The position numbers were made by a program, and so were the translations under genes. The notes under the pieces were generated by a model. That model ran no database searches. It saw nothing but the letters and a program-made list of their open reading frames with translations, and had not been told where the DNA came from. From the NCBI RefSeq assembly GCF_016862115.1, contig NZ_BOMI01000003.1, forward strand, positions 62,001-126,000: a DNA stretch of 64,000 nt, read 5' to 3'. Of the stretch, positions 57,021 through 64,000 are shown in pieces (positions within the stretch are counted from its first letter, which is position 1; each line of letters begins with the position of its first letter). This stretch comes from Paractinoplanes deccanensis (GTDB lineage: Bacteria > Actinomycetota > Actinomycetes > Mycobacteriales > Micromonosporaceae).

Positions 57021-58544
57021 GTGATCTCCGCTCGCCGCTGCTCCGCCGCCCTGGCCTCCGCGCTTCTGCTGGGCCTGGGCGTCGTGAACTCCGCCGCGCT
57101 GGTCCACAACATCGCGGTGGGAGCGCCGGCCCACGCGGTCAAGCAGACGACCGCCCGGGCCACCACGACGTCGTCCACGCCCACCTTGGCCAGCCGCCTG
57201 AACGCGGTGAAGAACGCCAAGACGCTGAACTACTACCCCTCGACGGCCGGCTGGTCGAAGATGTGGACCAGCTGGGACGCCGCGACGATCGACGCGGACC
57301 TGGCCAGGGCCGCCTCGCTCGGCGCCAACAACATCCGCGTCATCGTCTTCCCGACGACGTTCGGCTGGCCCACCCCGTCGCCCACCTACGTCAACCGGCT
57401 CGACCAGTTCGTCGACATGGCCGGCGCCCGCGGGATGTCGGTGAAGCTGACCCTGTTCGACTGGTGGGACGGCTACACCGAGACGGACCGCAGCATCGCC
57501 TGGGCGAAGACCCTGCTCGCCCCGTACAAGAACGACAACCGCGTGCTCTCGGTGGAGCTGCAGAACGAGTTCAACCCCGACAACGCCACGGCGGTCGCCT
57601 GGGCCAAGAAGATCGTTCCCGCCGTACGCGCCGCGTTCCCGACCATGCCGCTGACCTTCTCGGTCGACGGCGGGCAGGGCGCACAGGGCATGGGCAAGCT
57701 CAAGTCCCTGCTCGCCGCGACGCCGCTCGACTACTACGACTTCCACTTCTACGGCAACTCCGAGCGGGCGCTCGCGATGATCAACCAGGCCGAGGCCACG
57801 GTGGCCCCGGCGCCCATGGTGATCGGCGAGACCGGCCTGAGCACCCTCTCCTCCACCGAGGGCGAGCAGGCCGCGTTCCTGGGCCGGGTGTTCGAGGCCG
57901 CGGAGATCGCCGGCGTGCCGGTGGCGCCGTGGACGCTCAGCGACTTCGCCTCGGGCGCGATCCCCACCTCGCAGGTCGCCAAGCTGCCCGCGCAGTACAA
58001 CTTCGGCCTCTACCGGCTCAACGGCACCGCGAAGCCGGCGGCCGCCGTGGTCAAGGCCGGCTGGGCGAACACGGCGATGCCGTCGAGCCTGATGGACCCG
58101 AGCTTCGAGGCGGCCGCCGGGCAGACGCCGTGGCGCGCCTACCTGCCGGAGCTCGGCCTGGCGACCAAGACGCAGGCGGTACGCCGTACCGGCTCGTGGT
58201 CGGTGACCATGTCCAACACCGGCAAGACCTCGGCCGGCTCGCCGTCCTACCGCGTCTCGCCGATCACGCCCGTGAAGGGCGGCCAGAAGTGGCACGCCGA
58301 GGTCTGGGCGCGCGGCAACGCCACCACCGGCACCACGCAGATCGCGCTGAGCTGGTTCGACATCAACGACAAGTGGCTGGGCGGCGTCTCGTCCAACTGG
58401 CTGCCGAACGGCACCGTGGGCTGGACGAAGCTGGCGGTCGACGGGATCGCCCCGGCCGGCGCCGCCAGCATGCAGGTTCACATCAAGTCGGGCGAGAACA
58501 AGGGCACCGTCTGGTTCGACGACGCGGTGATCGTCGCGTCCTGA
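57021..58544 (+). CDS. Secreted clan GH-A glycoside hydrolase with C-terminal CBM
   Basis: A 507-residue secreted protein. Signal peptide about 1-38 (ending GAPAHA). The TIM-barrel domain (about 60-355) has the clan GH-A acid/base E183 in VELQNEFNPDN and the nucleophile E270 in VIGETGLS, with NIRVIVFPTTFG and DYYDFHFYG. The C-terminal 150 residues (LMDPSFEAAAGQTPW...WFDDAVIVAS) form a CBM4/9-like sandwich. It sits at the edge of an exopolysaccharide-type cluster, so trimming or release of the polymer, as PslG-like enzymes do, is likely. Its 3-prime end overlaps the convergent GT gene by 67 nt. Confidence 0.85.
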   Translation: MISARRCSAALASALLLGLGVVNSAALVHNIAVGAPAHAVKQTTARATTTSSTPTLASRLNAVKNAKTLNYYPSTAGWSKMWTSWDAATIDADLARAASLGANNIRVIVFPTTFGWPTPSPTYVNRLDQFVDMAGARGMSVKLTLFDWWDGYTETDRSIAWAKTLLAPYKNDNRVLSVELQNEFNPDNATAVAWAKKIVPAVRAAFPTMPLTFSVDGGQGAQGMGKLKSLLAATPLDYYDFHFYGNSERALAMINQAEATVAPAPMVIGETGLSTLSSTEGEQAAFLGRVFEAAEIAGVPVAPWTLSDFASGAIPTSQVAKLPAQYNFGLYRLNGTAKPAAAVVKAGWANTAMPSSLMDPSFEAAAGQTPWRAYLPELGLATKTQAVRRTGSWSVTMSNTGKTSAGSPSYRVSPITPVKGGQKWHAEVWARGNATTGTTQIALSWFDINDKWLGGVSSNWLPNGTVGWTKLAVDGIAPAGAASMQVHIKSGENKGTVWFDDAVIVAS

Positions 58545-59698
58545 GCGACCGGCACCACGCCGATCCGTTCGAGGAGGCGGCCGTAGGCGGCCACCGACCG
58601 CTCCCACGAGGAGGGGTCGGTGTGCCGCCTTCCCGTCTTCTCCACGGCGGAGACGATCGAGGCGGCGAGGGCGGACGGGGAGGCGGCCGGCGCGAAGACC
58701 GTGCCGGTGTACTCCTCCGCCGCCTCGACGAGCCCGCCGACGGCGGTGACCACCACGGGCAGGCCGTGGCTCATCGCGATGTGCAGCGGCCCGCTGGCCG
58801 AGCTGCGCCGGTACGGCAGCACGACCACGTCGGCCGCCGCGAAGAACCCGTCCACCTCGGCGTCGGTCACGTACCGGTTGACGAAGGCGATGCGGTCGCG
58901 GGCCGGCGACGCGGCGATCAGCTCGGCCGGCAGCGTCCACCCCTCCCAGGTCTCGCCCACCACGGTGAGCTCGTAGTCCTCCGGCAGCGCGGCGAAGGCC
59001 TCGATCAGATCCTCCAGCCCCTTGTACGGGCGGATCGTGCCGAAGAAGAGCAGCCGCGTCCCCGGCGACGGCGTGCGCGTGCGCGGGGCCGGCACCGAGT
59101 GGTGGTCGAACGGCCCGTGCAGCGCGATCTCGTCCGGCACGCCCGCGAGGTCGTACGTCTGCCGCAGCGCCACCCGGTCGAAGCGCGAGTGGACGACGAC
59201 GCCGTCGGTCGCGCGCAGCAGCGGCCGGATGAGCGTGCGGCAGTAGAGCGACGCCCACCGGTGCGCGGCCTCGCCGGTGTCCTGCACCTCGTGGAACTCG
59301 ACCACCACCTTGATCCCGGCGAGCCGGGCGGCGAGGCAGAGGGCCAGGTACGAGTGCAGCACCGTCCCCGTCCACCACTGGAGCACCAGCACGTCGGGCC
59401 GGAAGTCGCGCAGGAACCGCACGGCCCGGATCAGGCTCGGCACGGCCCACCAGTCGACGCCGTCGTAGACGCGCACCCGGCCGTCGTAGTCGAGGTCGTT
59501 GAGGCGCCGGCCCACCCGCCCGCGCCCGGGGTAGAGCCGGGTCGGCAGCAGCTGCCGCATGAGGATCGCGCCGACCTCGTAGCGGGTGGCGAGGGCGTTG
59601 CTGAGCCGGCAGGTGTAGTAGCTGATGCCGGAGAGGAAGCGCCAGCCGGAGCCGACGACGACGATCCTCGTCGGTCCCCTATCCGAAGACGCACTCAC
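58478..59698 (-). CDS. GT4-like glycosyltransferase
   Basis: A 406-residue GT-B enzyme. The N-terminal domain opens with TRIVVVGSGWRFLSGISYYTCRLSNAL; the C-terminal Glycos_transf_1 domain has LLFFGTIRPYKGLEDLIEAF, VDGFFAAADVVVLPYRRSSASGPLHIAMSHGLPVVVT. The first Glu of the usual E-x7-E motif is missing (SASGPLHIA). It probably adds a sugar to the lipid-linked repeat unit. GTG 59698 overlaps the neighbouring GT by 20 nt. Confidence 0.88.
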   Translation of the reverse strand: MSASSDRGPTRIVVVGSGWRFLSGISYYTCRLSNALATRYEVGAILMRQLLPTRLYPGRGRVGRRLNDLDYDGRVRVYDGVDWWAVPSLIRAVRFLRDFRPDVLVLQWWTGTVLHSYLALCLAARLAGIKVVVEFHEVQDTGEAAHRWASLYCRTLIRPLLRATDGVVVHSRFDRVALRQTYDLAGVPDEIALHGPFDHHSVPAPRTRTPSPGTRLLFFGTIRPYKGLEDLIEAFAALPEDYELTVVGETWEGWTLPAELIAASPARDRIAFVNRYVTDAEVDGFFAAADVVVLPYRRSSASGPLHIAMSHGLPVVVTAVGGLVEAAEEYTGTVFAPAASPSALAASIVSAVEKTGRRHTDPSSWERSVAAYGRLLERIGVVPVAQDATITASSNQTVPLFSPDLM

Positions 59699-60905
59699 GG
59701 TAGACCTCCTCGATCTGCGGTACGACGCGCGCGGCGGTGTAGTCGAGGCCGCGCTGGTGACCGGCCACGCGCAACCGGTCGGCGAGGCCGGGCTGGGTGA
59801 GCACGCGGACGATGGCGGCGGCGAGCCAGCCGGCGTCGCCGGGCGGGACGTGCAGGCCGGTCTCGCCGTCGCGGATCATGTCGGCGAGACCGCCGGTCCG
59901 CGAGGCGATCAGCGGGGCGCCGGCGAGCAGCGCCTCGACCGCGACCTGGCCCATCGCCTCGAGCAGGGAGGGCACGATGCCGGCCGCGGCGCCGTGCCAG
60001 GCGGCCATCACCTCGTGGTGGGGCACGTCGTGCCGCACGATCACGCCGTCGGGGATCGGCGGGGTGTCGTGCCGCGGGGTGCCGATGCAGACCAGCGGAG
60101 GCCGCTCCGCGCCGAGGCCGGCGAGCCGGGCGTACGCGTCGAAGAGCACGTCGATGCCCTTGTGCGGGCCGAGCGCGCCGACGAAGAGCAGGTAGGGCCG
60201 CTCCGGCAGCCAGGCGGGGCGCGGCGTGCGCCGGGCCAGGTCGTCGAGACCGTCCGGGACGAGGCTGCTGATCACCCGGACGGGCAGGTCGCCGGGGACA
60301 CGGCCGTGCCCGATGGCGCGCGCGACGGCCGGCGAGATCGCGGTGAGCGCGTCGATGCCACGGTGCCGCTGAGAGCGCAGCGCGGTGGTGAGCAGGGCCG
60401 CGCGCGGGCGCCCGTACTGGCCGGAGGCGCACGGCAGGCAGCGGCCGAGGCGCGGGCCGCCGCAGGTGCCGCCGTCGCGGGCGAAGGTCTTCTTGACGCA
60501 GGTGAGCCCGAAGTCGTGGGCGGTGTGCACGTGCGGCCGGCCGAGGCGGCCCGGGCGCAGCGGCAGGTAGCTGTACATCATCCAGTCGTGGCTGTGGACC
60601 ACGTCGTAGTCGGTGGACCGCAGCTCCGCCCGGATCGCCGCGATGGTCAGCGGGTCGGCGGTGGTCGGGTGGAACGGCTTCGCCGCGTCCTGGTTCATGC
60701 CGGGCAGCACGGTGTTGGCGACGCTGCGCACGCGCTTCACCCGTACCCCGTTGATCTGTTCGTCGTGGGCCGCGCGCGGTGTCGCGAGGGTGAGCACGGT
60801 GACCTCGTGCCCGCGCCGCACCAGCTCCTCGCTGCTGGTGGCGATGCTGCGCTCAAGCCCGCCGATGATCGGCGCGTACAGGTTGGACAGGTGCAGGATT
60901 CTCAA
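59679..60905 (-). CDS. GT4 glycosyltransferase
   Basis: A 408-residue GT-B enzyme. The N-terminal glycine loop is RILHLSNLYAPIIGGLERSIA; the C-terminal domain has YLLFVGALGPHKGIDVLFDAY and the E-x7-E motif in PSLLEAMGQVAVEALLAG. A Cys group (LTCVKKTF, GGTCGGPRLGRCLPCASG) recalls the metal-binding insert seen in some GT4 enzymes. TTG 60905 follows GGAG by 5 nt. It overlaps the flippase gene by 53 nt and the next GT by 20 nt, so the cluster is a tight operon. Confidence 0.9.
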   Translation of the reverse strand: MRILHLSNLYAPIIGGLERSIATSSEELVRRGHEVTVLTLATPRAAHDEQINGVRVKRVRSVANTVLPGMNQDAAKPFHPTTADPLTIAAIRAELRSTDYDVVHSHDWMMYSYLPLRPGRLGRPHVHTAHDFGLTCVKKTFARDGGTCGGPRLGRCLPCASGQYGRPRAALLTTALRSQRHRGIDALTAISPAVARAIGHGRVPGDLPVRVISSLVPDGLDDLARRTPRPAWLPERPYLLFVGALGPHKGIDVLFDAYARLAGLGAERPPLVCIGTPRHDTPPIPDGVIVRHDVPHHEVMAAWHGAAAGIVPSLLEAMGQVAVEALLAGAPLIASRTGGLADMIRDGETGLHVPPGDAGWLAAAIVRVLTQPGLADRLRVAGHQRGLDYTAARVVPQIEEVYRECVFG

Positions 60906-62142
60906 CTTTTCTCCAAAAGGCGTGGACCGCGACCGCGACGGCGCCCGCGCACTGGCCGGTGAGCCAGGCGATGCCGGCGCCCTCGATACCGGTGCCGGGC
61001 AGCCAGAGCCAGGTCAGCGCGAGGCAGATGACCGCCATCAGCAGGTTGAGCCGCAGGCAGCGGCGGTATTCGCCGAGCGAGCGCCAGTGCGCCACGGCGA
61101 GGTTGGTGATCGCGTCGGGGATCGCGGCGAGCACGAGGATCCGCAGCAGCAGCTCGCCCTCGGCCGCGTAGCCGGGGCTGAACAGCGCGAGGATCGGGCC
61201 GCCGCAGGTGAACAGGACCAGCGCGGGCAGGCCGATCACGACGAGCACGACCAGGGCGGCGCGCGGCAGGCTCGCGCCGGCCTTGTTGGTGCGCTCGGCA
61301 TACATCGCGGAGGCCACCGCCGGCGACACCATGAACAGCACCGAGGCGGTCATCCACGCCACGTAGAAGTGGCCGTTCGCCTCGGCGCCCAGCCGCGCGG
61401 TGACCAGCACGGGCAGCAGTGCGCTCGGCCCGGCCTGGGCCAGGTTGATCAGGTGGTGCCCGGTCAGCGCGCCGCGCACGTGCCCCAGCTCGCCGCCGAT
61501 GCCGGCGACCCGCAGTCTCGCTCCCGGCCGCAGCCGGGTCAGGCTCACCACCAGGGTGTACGCCGTGACGGTCAGCGAGGGCAGCGTCCATGCCAACAGC
61601 ACGGCTGCCGCACCCCCGACGCCGGCCCAGGTCAGCACGCCGAGGGTGACCACCTTGCCGCCGGCCACCCCGAGGTTGCGCCAGAGCATCCCGTGGCTGG
61701 CCCGGTGCGCGACGAAGACATGGTCGAGCAGCGTCGACGCGGTGAGCGCGACCGCCGTGGCGATCAGCGCGAGCGCCCCGCCCTCGCTGCCCAGGAACGC
61801 GAAGTTGCCGGCGACGGCGGGCAGCACGGCGACCGCGACGAACGACGCGACAGCGGTCGAGGTGCAGCCGGCCAGCAGGCCGCCGCTGACGATCCGCGAC
61901 CAGCCGGCCGGGTCGGCGGCCGGCAGCCGCTGGATGAACATGTGGCCGATGCCCAGGTTGGACACCATGCTCACGACGGTGGCGACCGAGATCAGCGCGG
62001 TGGCGGCGCCGATCGCCGGCTGCGGCAGCTCGCGCGCGGCGATCATCCAGTAGAGGTAGCCGAGGCCGGCGGTGCCGACCGTGCTGGCCATGATCAGGAC
62101 GCTGTTGCGGGCCAGTGAGTCCCGCGCGACCGCCTTCAGCAC
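60853..62142 (-). CDS. Polysaccharide flippase (Wzx/MATE-like)
   Basis: A 429-residue membrane protein with about 12-14 spans. The N-terminus NSVLIMASTVGTAGLGYLYWMIAARELPQPAIGAATALISV is typical of oligosaccharide flippases of the MOP superfamily, which move lipid-linked sugar units across the membrane. Loops are short. GTG 62142 overlaps the stop of the upstream membrane protein by 7 nt. It lies with two GTs, as expected for an export cluster. Confidence 0.88.
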   Translation of the reverse strand: MLKAVARDSLARNSVLIMASTVGTAGLGYLYWMIAARELPQPAIGAATALISVATVVSMVSNLGIGHMFIQRLPAADPAGWSRIVSGGLLAGCTSTAVASFVAVAVLPAVAGNFAFLGSEGGALALIATAVALTASTLLDHVFVAHRASHGMLWRNLGVAGGKVVTLGVLTWAGVGGAAAVLLAWTLPSLTVTAYTLVVSLTRLRPGARLRVAGIGGELGHVRGALTGHHLINLAQAGPSALLPVLVTARLGAEANGHFYVAWMTASVLFMVSPAVASAMYAERTNKAGASLPRAALVVLVVIGLPALVLFTCGGPILALFSPGYAAEGELLLRILVLAAIPDAITNLAVAHWRSLGEYRRCLRLNLLMAVICLALTWLWLPGTGIEGAGIAWLTGQCAGAVAVAVHAFWRKVENPAPVQPVRADHRRA

Positions 62143-62930
62143 GCCCGGGCACCTCGCCCGCTCGCCCCGCCTCGCCCGGTCTCTGCCCCCCGGCCGTAGA
62201 GCACCGTGCTCGTGGCGCCGAGGCTGACCTCGATGCGGTGCAGGCAGCCGTCCGGCGGGGACGGGACGTAGACCTCGACGGCCCGGGTCGTGTCGGCGCT
62301 GACCCGCAGCGGGCGCGCCGAGACGAGGCGGTCGCCGACGCGCACGCGCAGCGGCTCGACGGCCTCCGGCTCTCCGGCGCTGCTCACCCGGATCGGCAGC
62401 ATCAGGCCGCCGGCCGGGATGCGCACGGGGCCGGCTACGTCACCGGCCCACCCGTTCAGCGCGAGGCTCGTGTAGCCCGGTTCCGGCGGGTGCGGCAGGG
62501 CGTCGTACACCCGAACCGCCGCGACCCCCACGACCAGGGTGAGCAGACCCGGGACCGCCACCGCGGCGGCGGTGCGGGCGAGGCGCGGGTCGCCCGCCAC
62601 CCGGCCGGCGCGCTCGCGCAGCAGCACCACGACGGCCACGGCGGCGAGCAGGCCGGCGAGCCCGGCGGCGATCGACTCCTCGTGGATCCGCACGCCGGCG
62701 GCGTGCAGGCCGATCGCGGTGAACGGCAGGCTCACCAGGCCGGCCACGGTCGCCAGCCCCAGCCGGGCCAGGGCGGGCATGCTCTCGGCGGCGAGCGCGC
62801 GCAGCCACAGCTCGCCCAGGGCGAGCAGCACGACGAGGAGCAGGACGGGCGAGGCGAGCGGGACACCACGGCCGAGGGCGAGCACGAGCAGCGCCGCGTA
62901 CGCGACCACGAGCAGGCGCGGGGTCGTCAT
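62136..62930 (-). CDS. Membrane protein of the polysaccharide cluster
   Basis: A 264-residue protein with about six hydrophobic segments (about 5-23, 27-46, 52-72, 83-104, 122-142) and a C-terminal soluble part of about 110 residues, rich in strands (EPVAVEPLRVRVGDRLVSARPLRVSADTTRAVEVYVPSPP-type). The latter is likely outside the membrane. ATG 62930 overlaps the stop of the upstream gene (ATGA). The longer open frame upstream is antisense noise. No family was recognised; the pairing with flippase and GTs suggests polymer assembly. Confidence 0.7.
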   Translation of the reverse strand: MTTPRLLVVAYAALLVLALGRGVPLASPVLLLVVLLALGELWLRALAAESMPALARLGLATVAGLVSLPFTAIGLHAAGVRIHEESIAAGLAGLLAAVAVVVLLRERAGRVAGDPRLARTAAAVAVPGLLTLVVGVAAVRVYDALPHPPEPGYTSLALNGWAGDVAGPVRIPAGGLMLPIRVSSAGEPEAVEPLRVRVGDRLVSARPLRVSADTTRAVEVYVPSPPDGCLHRIEVSLGATSTVLYGRGAETGRGGASGRGARAC

Positions 62931-64000
62931 CGCGCCACCCGCTCGAAGTCGAAGCGGTAGATCGCGATGTTGCCGCTGTCGTAGATCTTGATGGTCCACG
63001 GCGTGCTGTCGAACTTGGTCAGCTGGCCCAGCGTGAACGCGGGCCGGCCGTCGTGCGGGATCGGCTCGTTGGTCTCGAAGTAGATCTGGATCTCCGGCAC
63101 CTCCCGGGCCATCCGCTTGTCGACGACGAGGTAGCCGAAGCGCCACGCGTCGAGCTGCTCGATCAGCCGCCGCGGCGCGGGCTGGCCGGGCTGCGTCAGA
63201 TAGAGGTCGTACGTGGGAAAGGTGACCGACCCGGTGACCGGGTTCTGCCCGCCGTACGAGCCGAAGATCAGCCCCGAGTACCGGTCGGCGACGATCCGCA
63301 GCTCGCGCCCCTGGGTCGCGCGCAGCCACGCCGACGCGGCCCGCACCTCGGGAATGGACGAGCGGGTGTCCGAGCCGAAGACCGGCGGGCCGGGGAAGCG
63401 GTACGACGGGTTCATGCCGGCGGTCGTGTTGCCGACCAGCACCACCGTGCAGGCGCCGAGCAGCAGGCCCGCGGTCACCGCCCGGCCGGCCCGGCGCGCG
63501 GCCCGGTCGAGCAGCGCCACCACGAGCGGGGCGACGACCAGCGCGATCCCGAGATAGCTGAACGCCCACGACCGCCGCGCGCCCTCGGCGCCGGACGGAG
63601 TGAGGATCAGCAGCGCCGCCGGGAAGTAGCAGGAGCCGAGCACCAGCATCGCCAGCGCGCCGCTGCGGGCCACCGGCTCGGCGCCGTGCCCGCGCCGCAG
63701 CCGCAGCGCCGCGGCCACCATCGCGATCGCCGCGAGGCCCTGCGCGGCGAACGCCGCGGCCCGCTCCCACCAGGGCGTGCTCGAGGCGCGGAACAGCGTG
63801 CGGCCGCCCCCGCCGCCGTCGCCGGCCATCCCGGCGAACTGGTCGAGCGCCCGGGCCAGGTAGGGGTCGAGGTAGCCCGCCGTCCGCGGCGCGACCAGCG
63901 CCAGCCAGGCCACCACCAGCGCGGCGGCCGCGAGGGTCAGCGCCCACGCGGTCAGCGGCACCGCGACCGGCGTGCCCCGCCGCACGGCCCGGACGGTGAC
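62927..64000 (-). CDS. Large membrane protein, 5-prime end outside the window
   Basis: The reading frame is open to the window edge at 64000, with no stop upstream of the GTG at 63985, so the gene is probably longer. The visible part has about six hydrophobic segments (to about residue 185) and a soluble C-terminus of about 165 residues (NPSYRFPGPPVFGSDTRSSIPEVRAASAWLR; RELRIVADRYSGLIFG). This layout is similar to polymerase/glycosyltransferase-like membrane proteins of exopolysaccharide clusters. It is coupled to the following gene by a 4-nt overlap. Confidence 0.7.
   Translation of the reverse strand, partial: VTVRAVRRGTPVAVPLTAWALTLAAAALVVAWLALVAPRTAGYLDPYLARALDQFAGMAGDGGGGGRTLFRASSTPWWERAAAFAAQGLAAIAMVAAALRLRRGHGAEPVARSGALAMLVLGSCYFPAALLILTPSGAEGARRSWAFSYLGIALVVAPLVVALLDRAARRAGRAVTAGLLLGACTVVLVGNTTAGMNPSYRFPGPPVFGSDTRSSIPEVRAASAWLRATQGRELRIVADRYSGLIFGSYGGQNPVTGSVTFPTYDLYLTQPGQPAPRRLIEQLDAWRFGYLVVDKRMAREVPEIQIYFETNEPIPHDGRPAFTLGQLTKFDSTPWTIKIYDSGNIAIYRFDFERVAR

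Overview
The window is very GC-rich double-strand-coded DNA with GC-ending codons, frequent 4-nt ATGA/GTGA gene overlaps, GTG and TTG starts, F420-type luciferase-like oxidoreductases, a GAAC-N4-GTTC SOS box, a HAIR-like heat-shock box and many -10 hexamers placed 6-8 nt upstream of start codons (leaderless transcripts). Together these indicate a high-GC actinomycete, most likely Micromonosporaceae (Actinoplanes-like); the genus is inference. No tRNA, rRNA, CRISPR array, insertion sequence or prophage was seen.

Layout. 1-3.4 kb (minus): two DrrAB-type ABC exporter pairs, the second followed by the start of a further gene at the window edge. 3.5-8.8 kb (plus): RNase H, an F420-type luciferase-like enzyme, an epoxide hydrolase, a one-span repeat protein, a YjbR protein and an NAD(P)-binding oxidoreductase, separated by tandem minisatellites. 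8.9-13.2 kb: LacI regulator plus a CUT1 sugar ABC importer (lipoprotein and two permeases, no ATPase). 13.4-23.3 kb: housekeeping mixture with a LigD-type polymerase domain, a KAS II enzyme divergent from a TetR regulator, an SMI1-like protein, a two-component system, a small P-loop kinase, a PPOX protein, an AlkX/YcaQ-like glycosylase, SOS-controlled DinB and Hsp20. 23.4-30.2 kb (minus): a complete peptide ABC importer in order C-A-B-D-F with a CBM6-like membrane protein at its end. 30.8-35.3 kb: an Hsp70-like ATPase lacking the substrate-binding domain, an LLM oxidoreductase, a double GNAT and a coupled trio of small envelope proteins.

35.3-40.3 kb (minus): a TPR protein, a LacI regulator and a coupled GH16 beta-glucanase / DUF1996 pair with two LacI-type operators in its promoter region. 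40.3-48.9 kb is the most unusual part: a double-HTH STAND-like NTPase with a small two-span membrane protein, a divergent control region packed with TGTTCG/CGAACA motifs, a membrane GGDEF-EAL c-di-GMP enzyme, an MFS-like transporter, and a two-gene conflict module made of an EACC1-like protein and a membrane-anchored caspase with an EF-hand loop and an extracytoplasmic Cys-containing domain. 49-56.9 kb: aerobic cobalamin genes (cobF, cobN under a cobalamin riboswitch, cobG, cobH, fused cobI-cobJ). 57-64 kb: an exopolysaccharide-type cluster with a secreted GH, two GT4 glycosyltransferases, a flippase and two membrane proteins, the last running off the window.

The best candidate for an underdescribed system is the caspase-EACC1 pair (47058-48847), with the double-HTH NTPase, its two-span partner and the motif cluster (40348-42867) as a second candidate. 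A recurrent theme is in-frame or intergenic short tandem repeats (17, 18, 23, 27 and 69 bp periods), several of which have entered coding sequences, including CobG.
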